From Prauserella salsuginis (lineage in GTDB: Bacteria; Actinomycetota; Actinomycetes; Mycobacteriales; Pseudonocardiaceae), in contig NZ_JANBBF010000011.1 in the NCBI RefSeq assembly GCF_024648885.1, positions 310,001-374,000 on the forward strand: 64,000 nt of DNA, written 5' to 3'. Shown piece by piece: positions 28,783 to 39,282 of this stretch. Numbering within the stretch: the first letter of the stretch is position 1; the number at the start of each line of letters is the position of its first letter. Made by a program: the position numbers and the translations under genes. A model generated the notes under the pieces. It saw nothing but the letters and a program-made list of their open reading frames with translations. It was not told where the DNA came from and ran no database searches.

Positions 28783-30989
28783 CCTGTTGCTCCGTGCTTG
28801 CGTAACGTTTCGAGTTGATGGTCGCGGACCTCGGACGAATCGGCAGGGGAGGGGTGCCATTCGCCCGTCGACGCGAGGATCCAGCACCGAGTGTGCGGGT
28901 CCATCGTGGAGCTGAGGATCTCGTCCAGCTCCGCGGTCAGCTTCGGGTTGTGGACCTCCACGAGCGCTTCGATGCGGCGGTCGAGGTTGCGGTGCATCAT
29001 GTCGGCACTGCCGATCCAGTACGACCCGGTGGCGCGGAAGTGGAAGATCCGCGAGTGTTCGAGGAACCGGCCGAGGATCGAGCGCACCGTGATGTTCTCG
29101 CTCAACCCGGGTACGCCGGGCTTGAGCGTGCAGATGCCGCGCACGATGACCTCGACGGGCACACCGGCCTGGGACGCGCGGTACAGCCCGTCGACGACCT
29201 GTTCGTCGACGAGCGAGTTGCACTTGAGGCGGATGCCGGCCTCGTGGCCCTGCCTGGCGAGCTCGATCTCCCTGGCGACGTGGTCGAGGATGCCGCGCCG
29301 GATGCCGTTCGGCGAGGTGAGGATGTTGCGGTACGTCGCCTGGTGCGAATAGCCGGTGAGGACGTTGAACAGATCCGTCAGGTCGGCGCCGATCGCCGGA
29401 TCCGCGGTGAACAGGCCGAGATCCTCGTAGTGGCGCGCGGTCTTCGGGTTGTAGTTGCCCGTGCCGATGTGGCAGTAGCGGCGGATCGTCGACCCTTCCT
29501 GCCGCACGACCAGCGCGACCTTGCAGTGCGTCTTGAGTCCGACGAGCCCGTAGACCACGTGCACACCCGAACGTTCGAGGGTGCGCGCCCACGTGATGTT
29601 GGCCTGTTCGTCGAAGCGGGCCTTGATCTCGACGAGCGCGACGACCTGTTTGCCCGCCTCGGCGGCGTCGATGAGCGCGTCGACGATCGGCGAGTCACCG
29701 GAGGTGCGGTACAGCGTCTGCTTGATCGCCAGCACCTTGTCGTCGGCGGCGGCCTGCTCGATGAACCGCTGCACGCTCGTCGAGAACGAGTCGTACGGGT
29801 GGTGCACGAGCACGTCGCCGTCCCGCAGGGTCGAGAACACGCTCTTGGGCGTCTCCCGTTCCCCGAACGACGGTGGCGTGGCGGGGACGAAGGGACGGTC
29901 CTTGAGCTCCTGCCGGTCCAGCGACAGCAACTGGGTCAGGCACGACAGGTCCAGCAGCCCGGGAACCTCCACGACGTCCCGCGGGTCGACCTCGAGTTCG
30001 CGCAGCAGGAGCTCGAGCATGTGCTCGCTCATGTCCCGCGAGACCTCGAGCCGCACCGGCGGGCCGAACCGACGCTGCGCGAGTTCCCGCTCTAGCGCCT
30101 GCAGCAGATCCTCGTCCCGGTCCTCCTCGACCTCGAAGTCGGCGTTGCGGGTGACGCGGAACGCGTGGTGCTCGATGACCTCCATACCGGAGAACAGCTC
30201 GCCCAAGTGGGCGGCGATCAACTCCTCCAAGGGCAGGAAGGTGGCGGTGCGGCTGTCACGCTGCGGCTCGGTGCGGACCAACCGGGGGACGTTGTTCGGC
30301 ACCTTCACCCGCGCGAACCGTTCGGTGCCCTCCTCGGGATCGCGCACCGTGACGGCGAGGTTGAGCGAGAGCCCCGAGATGTACGGGAACGGGTGCGCGG
30401 GGTCGACCGCGAGCGGGGTGAGCACCGGGAAGATCTGCTCCCGGAAGTAGCGTGAGAGCCGCTCGTGGTCCGAATCGTCCAAACCGGACCACGACACGAT
30501 GTGGACGCCCTCCGCCGCCAGCGCGGGGCGTACCTGCTCCTCGAAGGCGGCGTTGTGCCGCCCGACGAGCTCCTGGTTGCGCTTGGCGATGTGGGAGAGC
30601 TGCTCCCGCGGCGTCAGCCCGTCCGCACTGCGTACGGACAGGCCGGTCTCGTCCCTGCGTTTCAGGCCCGCCACCCGGACCATGTAGAACTCATCCAAAT
30701 TGGACGAGAAGATGGCGAGGAACTTCGTCCGTTCCAGCAGCGGCTGGGACTCGTCCTCGGCCAGCGCGAGCACCCGCGCGTTGAAGTCCTGCCACGAGAG
30801 CTCGCGGTTGAAGTATCGGTTGTCGGGCAGCTCGTCCGGGCTGCGGTCGACCGCGGTCGCCGCTGGCAGGGCGGCGGGCAGGGCGTGGTTGGTGGCGTCG
30901 GCGACGTTCGCTTCCGGCGGCGGCTCGGTGGTCACCCGCCTCGCGTCCGGAGAGCTCGCGGCGGGCGGGGTGCTCTCGTCGTGGGTCAC
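28779..30989 (-). CDS. ppk: Polyphosphate kinase Ppk1
   Basis: The 736-residue enzyme reversibly makes polyphosphate from ATP. After about 45 disordered residues come the N domain ([22 protein letters not shown]), the head domain ([17 protein letters not shown]) and two PLD-like catalytic domains with [13 protein letters not shown] and [19 protein letters not shown], which include the autophosphorylated His region. The GTG at 30989 is chosen because the longer frame to 31316 is low-complexity shadow; another valine start 27 codons further in is possible. It is followed by mutT1 in an overlapping operon. Confidence 0.96.
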   Translation of the reverse strand: MTHDESTPPAASSPDARRVTTEPPPEANVADATNHALPAALPAATAVDRSPDELPDNRYFNRELSWQDFNARVLALAEDESQPLLERTKFLAIFSSNLDEFYMVRVAGLKRRDETGLSVRSADGLTPREQLSHIAKRNQELVGRHNAAFEEQVRPALAAEGVHIVSWSGLDDSDHERLSRYFREQIFPVLTPLAVDPAHPFPYISGLSLNLAVTVRDPEEGTERFARVKVPNNVPRLVRTEPQRDSRTATFLPLEELIAAHLGELFSGMEVIEHHAFRVTRNADFEVEEDRDEDLLQALERELAQRRFGPPVRLEVSRDMSEHMLELLLRELEVDPRDVVEVPGLLDLSCLTQLLSLDRQELKDRPFVPATPPSFGERETPKSVFSTLRDGDVLVHHPYDSFSTSVQRFIEQAAADDKVLAIKQTLYRTSGDSPIVDALIDAAEAGKQVVALVEIKARFDEQANITWARTLERSGVHVVYGLVGLKTHCKVALVVRQEGSTIRRYCHIGTGNYNPKTARHYEDLGLFTADPAIGADLTDLFNVLTGYSHQATYRNILTSPNGIRRGILDHVAREIELARQGHEAGIRLKCNSLVDEQVVDGLYRASQAGVPVEVIVRGICTLKPGVPGLSENITVRSILGRFLEHSRIFHFRATGSYWIGSADMMHRNLDRRIEALVEVHNPKLTAELDEILSSTMDPHTRCWILASTGEWHPSPADSSEVRDHQLETLRKHGATG

Positions 30990-31041
30990 GCACGCATTGT
31001 CCACCACCACCCGGCTCGATGGGCAGATCCGGTGGGCAGGT

Positions 31042-31791
31042 TTAACCCTCCGGACGGTGCGCCGCCGCCGGAACGGCACCCGCCCGTCCCAGCAGCTCGG
31101 TGGTGCTCGGGCCGAGGCCGAGCGTGCGGGCGTGGCGCAGGTCCGACGGTGTGTCGACGTCCGAGCGCAGCGACGCCGCCGCAGTGGTGAGGGCGACCGC
31201 TCCCGAACGCGCGTGCGCGTGGGCCGAGCCGGGCCCGAAGTCCGGTGCGAGCGGCTCCCCGGGGGCCGACAGCAACAGGGTCGTGCCCGTGCCGTGGCGG
31301 TCGGCGGTGAACGCACGGCGGCCGTCGGCCTCGGCGAGTGCCGCAGCGAGATCGGAGCTGCGCAGGGCGGGCAGGTCGGCCTGTAACGCCCCGACCACGC
31401 CGCGGTCGCCGCGGTCGCCGCCTGCTCCCGGCGGCCCGGCGGCGACGCCGCACGGGGCGCGGACGAGCGGCTCGGCCGCGCGCAGCGCCGTGTTCAGGTC
31501 AGGGGCGCCGCGGTCGTCGACGATCTCGGCGCCCAGCTCGGCCAGCGGGGTGAGCGCATCGACATCGCCTGTGACGACCACCACGCGGTCGACACCGGGA
31601 GTGTCGAGGGCTGCCGACACCGTGTCCCTGGCCAGCGCGAGCACCAGCGACGTGTGCACCTCGGCGGCCCGCATCCCGGCACCGTCCGGCGAACCAGGCG
31701 AAACGGGCGAGGCGAGCGCTCCGCGGAGCCGGGATTTGCCGACGTGAGGCGGCTTCATCGGCACGAGGAGTGTGACGGTCACATCGGCCAT
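31042..31791 (-). CDS. fbiD: 2-phospho-L-lactate/PEP guanylyltransferase CofC/FbiD
   Basis: This 249-residue nucleotidyltransferase of coenzyme F420 synthesis activates phosphoenolpyruvate (FbiD in mycobacteria) or phospholactate with GTP. The start [17 protein letters not shown] is the family nucleotide-binding motif, followed by [20 protein letters not shown] and [17 protein letters not shown]. The family C-terminus [12 protein letters not shown]...[14 protein letters not shown] is intact. It lies next to ppk and divergent from plsC, as in M. tuberculosis. No other F420 gene is in the window. The ATG at 31791 matches family starts. Confidence 0.9.
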   Translation of the reverse strand: MADVTVTLLVPMKPPHVGKSRLRGALASPVSPGSPDGAGMRAAEVHTSLVLALARDTVSAALDTPGVDRVVVVTGDVDALTPLAELGAEIVDDRGAPDLNTALRAAEPLVRAPCGVAAGPPGAGGDRGDRGVVGALQADLPALRSSDLAAALAEADGRRAFTADRHGTGTTLLLSAPGEPLAPDFGPGSAHAHARSGAVALTTAAASLRSDVDTPSDLRHARTLGLGPSTTELLGRAGAVPAAAHRPEG

Positions 31792-31866
31792 CTTCGCGCA
31801 TCTCTCGTGGTCCGGCGCCTGTGGGAGGATCGAGCGCCGAAGTGTGGAAGTGTGCGAGGAGGAGTC

Positions 31867-32565
31867 TTGGCGGATCGCGAGAAGGGCGGCTTCTGGGTCG
31901 GTGCCGCGGCGGCGTTGTTCTACCCGTTGGCGTACCTGAGCAAGCGGGAGTACCGGAACTTCGAGGGCATTCCCCGTACCGGCCCGGTGCTGCTGGTGAT
32001 GAACCACGTGTCACACCTGGATCCGGCCGTCGATGCGGTGTTCGTGCACCAGGCCAAGCGGGTGCCGCGGTTCCTGGCCAAGGCGAGCCTCGCGCGCGTC
32101 CCGGTCTTCGGCAAGATCATGACCGGCGCCGGCTCGATCCCCGTCGCCCGCGGCACGAGCTCGGCGGGCGACAGCCTCAAGGCGGCGCACCAGGCGCTGG
32201 ACGAGGGCAAGGTCATCGTGATCTACCCCGAGGGCACGATCACGAAGGACCCGGAGTTCTGGCCGAAGCGCACGCAGACGGGCGTCGCGCGGCTGGCGTT
32301 GGCCAACGACGTCCCCGTGATCCCCTGTGCGCGGTGGGGCACGCAGGAGGTCCTCAACGGTTACAGCAAGAAGTTCCGCCCGCTGCCGCGCAAGACCGTG
32401 ACCCACGTGGTGGGGGAGCCGGTCGACCTGAGCGCCTACCGGGAGAAGGCTCCGACGCCCGACGTGCTGCGCGAGGTCACCGACCTGCTGATGGCGGAGG
32501 TGACCACGCTGCTGGCCGACATTCGTGGTGAGGAGCCGCCCGCGAAGGCCGGCCGCGATGCCTGA
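31867..32565 (+). CDS. plsC: 1-acyl-sn-glycerol-3-phosphate acyltransferase PlsC
   Basis: This 232-residue membrane-associated acyltransferase converts lysophosphatidic to phosphatidic acid. The catalytic NHVSHLDP (HX4D), the FPEGT-like [12 protein letters not shown] and an N-terminal hydrophobic patch ([15 protein letters not shown]) are visible. The start is a TTG at 31867 preceded by GAGGAGGAG; a GTG five codons upstream is the alternative. It overlaps gpsA by 8 nt, so two steps of phospholipid assembly are cotranscribed. Confidence 0.9.
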   Translation: MADREKGGFWVGAAAALFYPLAYLSKREYRNFEGIPRTGPVLLVMNHVSHLDPAVDAVFVHQAKRVPRFLAKASLARVPVFGKIMTGAGSIPVARGTSSAGDSLKAAHQALDEGKVIVIYPEGTITKDPEFWPKRTQTGVARLALANDVPVIPCARWGTQEVLNGYSKKFRPLPRKTVTHVVGEPVDLSAYREKAPTPDVLREVTDLLMAEVTTLLADIRGEEPPAKAGRDA

Positions 32566-33619
32566 ACGGGCGGAACACCCCGACGCGGCCGGAACACCGT
32601 CGCAGCGGCCCGCGGTGCGAACCGTGACGGTGCTCGGCGCCGGATCGTGGGGCACGACGTTCGCGAAGATCCTCGCCGACGCGGGCAGGGACGTCACCAT
32701 GTGGGCGCGCAGGCCCGAGGTGGCGGCAGAGATCACCGAGCAGCACACGAACTCCGGCTACCTGCCGGGCGTGGTACTGCCGGACAACCTCACCGCGACG
32801 TCCGACGCCGCCGCGGCACTCGACGGCCCCGACGCCGTCGTGCTCGCCGTGCCCAGCCAGAGTCTGCGCGCGAACCTCGGCCGCTGGCGGGAGTTGCTGC
32901 CCTCCGACACGATCCTCGTGAGCCTTGCGAAAGGCGTCGAACTGGGCACGCTCAAGCGCATGAGCGAGGTGATCGGCGAGATCGCCGGCGTCGCCGAGGA
33001 CTCGGTCGTCGTCGTGGCAGGACCGAACCTGGCGAAGGAGATCGCCGCGGGCCAGCCCGCGGCGGGCGTGTTCGCCTGCGGCGACCACGATCGTGCGGTC
33101 GCGGTGCAGGAGGCGGCGTTCACGTCGTATTTCCGGCCGTACACCAACACCGACGTCGTCGGCAGTGAGCTCGCGGGTGCCTGCAAGAACGTCGTCGCGC
33201 TCTCGTGCGGCATCGCGGCCGGACTGGGGTTCGGCGCGAACACCGTCGCGACGCTCATCACACGAGGACTGGCCGAAACGGCGCGACTGGGCGCGAAGCT
33301 CGGTGCCGACCCGATGACGTTCGCGGGCCTGGCCGGTGTGGGCGACATGGTGGCCACCTGTGCCTCGCCGTTGTCGCGGAACCGCACGTTCGGCGAGCGC
33401 ATCGGCCGCGGCGAGACGATCGAGCAGGCACAGGAGGCCGTCGGCGGACAGGTCGCCGAGGGCGTCATGTCGTGCCGGTCGATCCGTGACCTGGCCGCCC
33501 GTGCCGGTGTCGACATGCCGATCACGGACGCGATGTACCGCGTGTGCCACGAGGGCAACGACCCCGCCACCGTCGGCGCCGAACTCCTCGGACGGGAGCA
33601 GAAGCCCGAGCGCATGTGA
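32558..33619 (+). CDS. gpsA: Glycerol-3-phosphate dehydrogenase [NAD(P)+] GpsA
   Basis: This 353-residue enzyme makes sn-glycerol-3-phosphate for phospholipids. It shows the dinucleotide fold [18 protein letters not shown], the catalytic Lys region [32 protein letters not shown], and the family ending. About 25 poorly conserved residues precede the fold. The ATG at 32558 overlaps the plsC stop region (ATGCCTGA), indicating coupling. Confidence 0.96.
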   Translation: MPERAEHPDAAGTPSQRPAVRTVTVLGAGSWGTTFAKILADAGRDVTMWARRPEVAAEITEQHTNSGYLPGVVLPDNLTATSDAAAALDGPDAVVLAVPSQSLRANLGRWRELLPSDTILVSLAKGVELGTLKRMSEVIGEIAGVAEDSVVVVAGPNLAKEIAAGQPAAGVFACGDHDRAVAVQEAAFTSYFRPYTNTDVVGSELAGACKNVVALSCGIAAGLGFGANTVATLITRGLAETARLGAKLGADPMTFAGLAGVGDMVATCASPLSRNRTFGERIGRGETIEQAQEAVGGQVAEGVMSCRSIRDLAARAGVDMPITDAMYRVCHEGNDPATVGAELLGREQKPERM

Positions 33620-33648
33620 GCGTCCCCGCACGGGTGTGGGGTGGTTTT

Positions 33649-33700
33649 CGCGCGAGTGTGGCCGGCGCGACGGGATCGGCGCACCGGCCACACTCGCGCG
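33649..33700 (+). terminator. 17-bp perfect hairpin after gpsA
   Basis: CGCGCGAGTGTGGCCGG (33649-33665) pairs perfectly with 33684-33700 around an 18-base loop, 29 nt after gpsA. No U-tract. Confidence 0.65.
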
Positions 33701-34119
33701 CCGTGCTCCGCGACGCCGTGCTCCGGGGCGTCGTGGTGCCGGGGCGTCGTGGTGCCGGGCGGCGCGGTGTCGGACCCCCGTTGTGTCGGGCCCGCTGTGT
33801 CGTATGCCGCTGTGTCGTACGCCTCGCCGTGACCGTTTTTCGGGCGGTGGTCCTGGTGCAGGTGCTTCTCGCCGGTGCTGTCACGCCCGCGCGGCGGTTT
33901 CATTCCGTGGAATCGCCTTGACGCTCCATCACAGGGCTGGTTCTCTTGCGTACGTGCTGACGCAGAACGTATCCGCGCCACGGGGACCGCTCACCGGTCG
34001 CCGCGGTACGTGCTGCGCGCCTTGTTGTCGCTGTTGCCGGTGACCTCCGAGTCCGCACCGCAACCGCTTGATGTCTGCTCGACGCTTCCCTTCCGACAGC
34101 AAGGATCTCCCGCACGCCC
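33701..34119. other. Non-coding stretch before the cysteine dioxygenase
   Basis: No gene is recognised. The first 120 bases are built of short direct repeats (GGGGCGTCGTGGTGCC twice near 33722-33753; TGTGTCG-type words after). The rest is probably the promoter region of the dioxygenase gene, without an obvious consensus. Confidence 0.5.
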
Positions 34120-34635
34120 ATGTTCGCCGTTCCCGAGAACACCGTCGCCCTGCCCGAATCTCCCGCCCGTGTCGCGCGACACCCCGTGCGTGTCGCCCGC
34201 GACTACGCGCTCGACCGTGACCGGTGGCGCACGCTGCTGCGCTACGACCCGGACGAGCGGTTCGCCGCGCTGATCGATCGCACCGACGGCGACGAGGTCT
34301 GGTTGCTGAGCTGGTTGCCCGGTCAGTACACCGGCGTGCACGACCACGGCTTCGCCACGGGGGCGTTCACCGTCGTGTCCGGCACGCTCACCGAAACCGT
34401 CAGGCGCAGGGCTGCCGGCGAGCACGCGGGAACCGGCGCAGCCGGGCACGCGGCCGCCGAGGTGCACACGCTCGGCGAGGGGCAGTCCCGCGTGTTCGGG
34501 CCCGGCTACGTGCACGAGGTGCGCAACGACGGCCCGGACCCGGCCATCAGCGTGCACGTCTACCGCGCCGAGGGCCGCACCGTCCGGCCGGTGCACGTCG
34601 ACCCGCTCGCCGGGTCCGTGTCCGAGCCCGGCTGA
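34120..34635 (+). CDS. Cysteine dioxygenase family cupin
   Basis: The 171-residue product matches type I cysteine dioxygenase-like cupins. The iron-binding HxH sits in GVHDHGFATGAFTVVSG near residue 73, and the third His in GPGYVHEVRN near residue 131. The enzyme would oxidise cysteine, or a related thiol, to the sulfinic acid. The length fits the bacterial family. An Ala/Gly/His-rich loop (about 98-112) is a small insertion. It lies tail to tail with the PPOX gene. Substrate choice cannot be read. Confidence 0.85.
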   Translation: MFAVPENTVALPESPARVARHPVRVARDYALDRDRWRTLLRYDPDERFAALIDRTDGDEVWLLSWLPGQYTGVHDHGFATGAFTVVSGTLTETVRRRAAGEHAGTGAAGHAAAEVHTLGEGQSRVFGPGYVHEVRNDGPDPAISVHVYRAEGRTVRPVHVDPLAGSVSEPG

Positions 34636-34657
34636 CGCGCCCCTTCCTCGCGTGCGG

Positions 34658-35326
34658 TCAGCGTGGGGCGGGGCGTTCGGCGATGTGCGGCGGGACCGGG
34701 ACGTCGTCCGGGACGTACGCCGCGGCACGGGGTGCGCCGTAGACGGTGCGAACGTCGACCACACCCGCCCACACGTCGTCGCGGTCGACGTCCACGGGCT
34801 GTTCGCTCGGATCGCCGTCGCGGAGCTTCACCGACGCCTCGGCCAGGTCGAGGGCGAGCACCGCGACGCCGGCCAGCTCCTTGGCGTCCGGGGTGCGGGC
34901 GTAGTCCCACGAACCGGGTGCGAGGTGTTCGCTGATCACGCGCAGGGCGTGCTCTCGTTCGTCGTCGTCGGTGACCGCACGGGAGCTGCCGTGCACGACA
35001 GCGGAGCGGTAATTCATCGAGTGGTTGTTCAGCGAGCGCGCGTAGACGATGCCGTCGACAATCGTGACCGTGACGCAGATGTCCACGCCGCGGGCGGCGG
35101 TGCGCACGTTGCCGGATCCGGTGGAGCCGTGCAGGTAGAGCGTGTCGCCGTCGCGTCCGTACCCGGTCGGGACACACAGCGGTGAACCGCCGGACACGAG
35201 CGCGAGGTGGCAGATCAGTCCGGCGTCGAGCACGGCATGCAGCTCGGTGCGGTCGGTGGCGGCTCGCTGCTGCTTGCGGGTCAGCGTGCTGCGGGCTGTG
35301 GCGGACAGTGATGGGGACGTCGGCAT
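34658..35326 (-). CDS. Pyridoxamine 5'-phosphate oxidase family protein
   Basis: The 222-residue product has the split-barrel flavin-binding fold: LDAGLICHLALVSGGSPLCVPTGYGRDGDTLYLHGSTGSG, then NYRSAVVHGSSRAVTDDDE. Such proteins bind FMN, F420 or heme and often are not true PdxH. It starts at the ATG at 35326 and is divergent from a MocR regulator, 81 nt away. MocR proteins often control neighbouring vitamin B6 or flavin genes, so regulation by that neighbour is inferred. Confidence 0.87.
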   Translation of the reverse strand: MPTSPSLSATARSTLTRKQQRAATDRTELHAVLDAGLICHLALVSGGSPLCVPTGYGRDGDTLYLHGSTGSGNVRTAARGVDICVTVTIVDGIVYARSLNNHSMNYRSAVVHGSSRAVTDDDEREHALRVISEHLAPGSWDYARTPDAKELAGVAVLALDLAEASVKLRDGDPSEQPVDVDRDDVWAGVVDVRTVYGAPRAAAYVPDDVPVPPHIAERPAPR

Positions 35327-35407
35327 GGGCCAACGATCATCCACGCAGTGGCATGGTGGAATGTCCACAATCAGGCAAGTTCAGGAGTCCACTTTGAAGG
35401 AGTCGGT

Positions 35408-36802
35408 GTGACGCACGCCGAGGCGACGCGCGAAACCGCGTTGCCGGTGACGCTCGACAGGGAATCGCACGTGCCACTGGCCGTGCAGCTGGCCGACGCG
35501 CTCCGCGAATCGGCGTCGTCGGGACACCTGCGCGGCGGTGACCGCCTGCCGTCCACGCGCGCGCTGGCGGGCAGGCTCGGTGTCAGCCGCACCGTCACGG
35601 CAGCCGCCTACGAACAGCTGCACGCCGAGGGCTGGATCGTCGGCAAACACGGCTCCGGCACGTACGTCACGACCTCGCCACCGAGTGCCCGCCCCGAACA
35701 CCGTTCCGCTGCCGCGCGCGACGAACTGCCGCCGGGCAGGCTCGCCCTGCTGCCCGGTGTGCCGTGGGCGGAAGGCCTGGACCGGTCGGCGTGGCGGCGT
35801 GCGTGGCGGGCGGCGTCCGACACCCCGCCCGCGGTGTACCTGTCGCGGACCGGGTTGGGGGAGTACCGCGAGGTGATCTCCGAACACCTGTTGCGGCACC
35901 GCGGGCTCGACGCGGGTACCGAGTCGGTACTGGCCACCGGAGGAACGACGGCCGCGGTGGTCGAACTCGCCGCCGCCGTGCTGGCCCCCGGCGATCTCGT
36001 GGCCGTCGAAGAACCGGGGTATCAGCGCGCCGTGCAGACCTTCTCCCGCGCGGGCATGCGCGTGGCGGGGGTGCCGGTGGACGAGGAGGGGCTGCGCACC
36101 GACCGCATTCCCCCCGGCGTGCGGGTCGTGTACTGCTCGCCCGCGCACCAGTACCCGATGGGATGCCGGATGAGCGCCTCCCGGCGGGTCGAGCTGGCCG
36201 AACTGGCCAGGGAGCGGGATTTCCTCGTCGTGGAGGACGACTACGACGGCGAGCTGCGCTACGACGTCGCCCCGTTGCCGCTGCTGGCTTCGCTCGCGCC
36301 CGACGTCGTCGTGCATCTGGGCACCACGAGCAAGATCCTTACCCCGACGTTGGGGGCGGGCTGGATGGTGGCGCCGCCGTCGGTGACGCGGGCCGTGCTC
36401 GAACACCGTGAACTGACCGGCACCCGCCCCTCGCCCGCGGGGCAGCACGTGGTCGTCGAACTCGCCCGGCACGGCGATCTGGGCAGGCACCTGCGCAGGC
36501 TGCGGCGGGAGCTGTCCGACCGGAGGTCGATCCTCGTCGACGCGTTCGCCACCGCGGGCGTGCCCGTGCTCGGCGACGACGCGGGCGCACATCTCGTGGT
36601 GCCGCTGCCGTCTGCCGAGGACGAGCGGGAGCGGATCGCGGCGGGCAAGCGCCGCGGCGTGCTGCTCGACGGCCTCGCCCGGCACTTCGCCACCGCCCCG
36701 ACGGCACACGGCGTGCTGGTCGGCTACGCCGGGTGTTCGCGGTCCGAGCTCGCCGAATGCGTGCCGACGCTCGTTGACCTGACCCGGATGCGGCACCGGT
36801 AG
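35408..36802 (+). CDS. MocR/PdxR-type regulator (GntR HTH + aminotransferase)
   Basis: The 464-residue product fuses an N-terminal GntR winged HTH ([36 protein letters not shown], residues 35-85) to a class I aminotransferase-like domain (110-464) with the PLP-binding Lys in [17 protein letters not shown] and the Asp-Tyr pair in [11 protein letters not shown]. It senses PLP or a derivative. AAGGAG lies 6 nt before the GTG at 35408. Two GTCCAC words (35363 and 35387) in the divergent spacer may be part of its operator. The stop codon overlaps the -10 box proposed for ddl. Confidence 0.92.
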   Translation: MTHAEATRETALPVTLDRESHVPLAVQLADALRESASSGHLRGGDRLPSTRALAGRLGVSRTVTAAAYEQLHAEGWIVGKHGSGTYVTTSPPSARPEHRSAAARDELPPGRLALLPGVPWAEGLDRSAWRRAWRAASDTPPAVYLSRTGLGEYREVISEHLLRHRGLDAGTESVLATGGTTAAVVELAAAVLAPGDLVAVEEPGYQRAVQTFSRAGMRVAGVPVDEEGLRTDRIPPGVRVVYCSPAHQYPMGCRMSASRRVELAELARERDFLVVEDDYDGELRYDVAPLPLLASLAPDVVVHLGTTSKILTPTLGAGWMVAPPSVTRAVLEHRELTGTRPSPAGQHVVVELARHGDLGRHLRRLRRELSDRRSILVDAFATAGVPVLGDDAGAHLVVPLPSAEDERERIAAGKRRGVLLDGLARHFATAPTAHGVLVGYAGCSRSELAECVPTLVDLTRMRHR

Positions 36803-36813
36803 GGTGGCCGGTC

Positions 36814-37911
36814 ATGAGTAGCCGCAAGACGCGCGTGGCCGTGGTGTTCGGCGGCCGCAGCAGTGAGCACACGATTTCCTGCGTGTCCGCAGGCTGCGTG
36901 CTGGACAACCTCGACCCGGAACGGTTCGAGGTCGTGCCCGTCGGCATCACCCCGGCGGGTGGTTGGGTACTGGGTACCGACGACCCCAAGGCCCTCGAGA
37001 TCCGCGGGCGCGAACTGCCGTCGGTCGACGACGGCCGCGCGCTCGTGCTGGCGGGCGATCCGACGAGCAAGAGCGTCGTGAGCCTCGAACCCGGCAGGGA
37101 GGCCGAGGTGCTGTCCGAGGTGGACGTCGTGTTCCCCGTGCTGCACGGTGCCTTCGGCGAGGACGGCACCATCCAGGGGCTGCTGGAGATGGCCGACATT
37201 CCTTACGTCGGTGCGGGCGTACTGGCCAGCGCTGCGGCGATGGACAAGGAGTTCGCGAAGAAGCTGCTCGTCGCCGAGGGGCTGCCCGTCGGTCCGTACG
37301 CGACGGTCCGCCGTGGACAGTCCACCCTCGACGACTCCGAGCGTGAACGCCTGGGCCTGCCGGTGTTCGTCAAGCCGGCGCGGGCGGGCTCGTCGGTCGG
37401 TATCACGCGCGTGACCGACTGGTCACAGCTTTCCGACGCGATCGCGCTGGCACGCGAGACCGACCCGAAGGTGCTCATCGAGGCGGGGATCACCGGTCGC
37501 GAGGTCGAGTGCGGCGTGCTCGAGTTCCCCGACGGCCGCGTCGAGGCGTCGCTGCCCGCGGAGATCCGCGTGCTCGCCGACGACGCCGACGCCTGGTACG
37601 ACTTCGAGACCAAGTATCTCGGCGAGGACGCCGAACTGGACATCCCCGCCAAACTCGGCGACGACGTGACCGAACGCCTGCGCGCGTGTGCGGTCGAGGC
37701 GTTCCGTGCGCTGGACTGCCAGGGACTGGCCCGCGTCGACTTCTTCGTCACCGACGGCGGCGAGCTCGTCATCAACGAGGTCAACACGATGCCGGGGTTC
37801 ACCACGACGTCCGCCTACCCGAAGATGTGGTCCGTCACGGGCGTCGACTATCCGACGCTGTTGTCCACTTTGGTCGACACGGCGATCGCCCGCGGTACCG
37901 GCTTGCGCTGA
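36814..37911 (+). CDS. ddl: D-alanine--D-alanine ligase Ddl
   Basis: The 365-residue ATP-grasp enzyme makes the D-Ala-D-Ala dipeptide of peptidoglycan. It shows [17 protein letters not shown] at the N-terminus, [14 protein letters not shown], the ATP-grasp loop [10 protein letters not shown] and the metal-binding EVNTMPGFT near the C-terminus. The ATG at 36814 follows a TAGGGT box (36800-36805) by 8 nt; that box includes the MocR stop codon. Leaderless initiation is likely. Confidence 0.97.
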   Translation: MSSRKTRVAVVFGGRSSEHTISCVSAGCVLDNLDPERFEVVPVGITPAGGWVLGTDDPKALEIRGRELPSVDDGRALVLAGDPTSKSVVSLEPGREAEVLSEVDVVFPVLHGAFGEDGTIQGLLEMADIPYVGAGVLASAAAMDKEFAKKLLVAEGLPVGPYATVRRGQSTLDDSERERLGLPVFVKPARAGSSVGITRVTDWSQLSDAIALARETDPKVLIEAGITGREVECGVLEFPDGRVEASLPAEIRVLADDADAWYDFETKYLGEDAELDIPAKLGDDVTERLRACAVEAFRALDCQGLARVDFFVTDGGELVINEVNTMPGFTTTSAYPKMWSVTGVDYPTLLSTLVDTAIARGTGLR

Positions 37912-38027
37912 CCCGTTCCGTCGCGGGGCCGTTCCGTCGCGGGGCACCGGTTCGCCGGCCTGCGTGGCCCGGTGTCTCCGGCCGTCGGACAGAGCCGGTG
38001 GTCGTCAGCAGGTAGGGCCGGTCGCCG

Positions 38028-38879
38028 TCAGAACGTGGGTGAGACCTGCTTCATCGTCTCGTCGGCCAGGTCCGAGATGCGTTGCAATGGGCCGGTCCCC
38101 GTTCCCTCCGGCACGGTGAGCGCCAGGAAGACGGGCCGGTCGACGACGTACCAGGTGGCACTCGGGCCGGCCTCGTCCGGCACGTGCAGCCACTGCACCT
38201 CGTTGATCTGCCGCAGTGTGGACGTGCGCTTCAGTTCCGGCGGCCGGTCCAGGCCGCAGCGCAGCACCACCGGACTGTCCTGGCCCCAGGCCGCGGTCGC
38301 GGGTGGTGCGGGCTCGGCGAGCTCGCGTCGCTGCAACTGTTCGCCCGACGACGTCAGCCGGTCAGGAACGGCCTCCAGCATGCGCCGGCACGCGTCGCTG
38401 TCGGACTCCGGTGCGGGAATCGACACGAGCGGCAGCGGACCGGCCGGGCCGGTGGCGTCCGCATCGGCCTGCGCACCACCGGCCGGGTCGGTCCCGGTGT
38501 CCCGGCCGAACAGGCCGATGGCACCGACACCCGCCGCCAGTGCCACGGCGAGCCCGGCCGCTGCGATGATCAGCTTCCGCGGCGGCGCCCCCGTGTCGGT
38601 GGCAGCGGTATCGGCGGCGGACGCGGATGCCTCCGGCGCGGTCCCTGCCGCGCCGGACGAGCCGGTCGTGTGCACGGGGTCGGGCGTATCCGCCTGATTC
38701 GCAGTGCCCGCCGAACCGGCCGCGTCCGTCGTGTCGGCCCCGTCTACCGAACCGGCCGCGTCCGCCGAGTCGGCAGAGCCGTTCGTGTCTGCCGAGCCGT
38801 TCGTGTCCGTCGTGGCTGCCGGATCGGCGGTCTCGCCGGATCGGCTGTCCGGGTCGGGCGTGTCGGAGCTGTCGGTCAT
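38028..38879 (-). CDS. DUF3515 membrane-anchored protein
   Basis: The 283-residue product has a long acidic low-complexity N-terminus (residues 1-95, rich in Asp, Thr, Ala, Ser and Gly with repeated TNGSAD-type units), one transmembrane helix (LIIAAAGLAVALAAGVGAIGL, about 102-123) and an extracytoplasmic DUF3515 domain with conserved Cys (SDACRRMLEAVPDRL and VVLRCGLDRP). In the standard actinobacterial order it sits between ddl and thiL, as here. Function is unknown; the position suggests the cell envelope. Confidence 0.88.
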   Translation of the reverse strand: MTDSSDTPDPDSRSGETADPAATTDTNGSADTNGSADSADAAGSVDGADTTDAAGSAGTANQADTPDPVHTTGSSGAAGTAPEASASAADTAATDTGAPPRKLIIAAAGLAVALAAGVGAIGLFGRDTGTDPAGGAQADADATGPAGPLPLVSIPAPESDSDACRRMLEAVPDRLTSSGEQLQRRELAEPAPPATAAWGQDSPVVLRCGLDRPPELKRTSTLRQINEVQWLHVPDEAGPSATWYVVDRPVFLALTVPEGTGTGPLQRISDLADETMKQVSPTF

Positions 38880-38952
38880 GCGGTCGTATCGGTCCTCGGC
38901 GTCGGTCGGTCCCGGCAGGCCCTGCGGCGATTCCCGCCGCGGGCGGAGCCCG

Positions 38953-39192
38953 TCACTGCGGCAGGTGCACCACCGGGCAGGTCAGGGTGCGGGTGATGCC
39001 GTCGACGTTCTGCACGTTGGCGACGACGAGCTGGCCGAGATCGTCGACGTTGTCGGCCTCCGCGCGGACGATGACGTCGTACGGGCCGGTGACGTCCTCG
39101 GAGCTGGCCACTCCGGGCAGTTCGGCGATCGCGGCGGCCACCGACGCGGCCTTGCCGACCTCGGTCTGGATGAGGATGTATGCGTGCACCAC
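38953..39192 (-). CDS. Stand-alone Lrp/AsnC ligand-binding domain protein
   Basis: This 79-residue protein (M/V-VHAYILIQTEVGKAASVAA..., then GPYDVIVRAEADNVDDLGQLVV) is a RAM/AsnC effector domain without a DNA-binding HTH. Such proteins form ring oligomers that bind amino acids. AAGGGA lies 6 nt before the GTG at 39192; the next codon is also GTG and could be used. It is divergent from thiL in an 90-bp spacer. Confidence 0.9.
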   Translation of the reverse strand: MVHAYILIQTEVGKAASVAAAIAELPGVASSEDVTGPYDVIVRAEADNVDDLGQLVVANVQNVDGITRTLTCPVVHLPQ

Positions 39193-39282
39193 GGCGCGTC
39201 CCTTCGTCCGTTTCGGCCCCCGTGGGCCCAAGATAGGTAACGTCGCTGCAACGTACCGCAGGTGGGGCACCGGAGGTGTTGT

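Noticed and set aside
39193-39282. ThDP riboswitch before thiL
   Set aside because: The spacer is only 90 bp, divergent, and lacks the conserved CUGAGA-type core.
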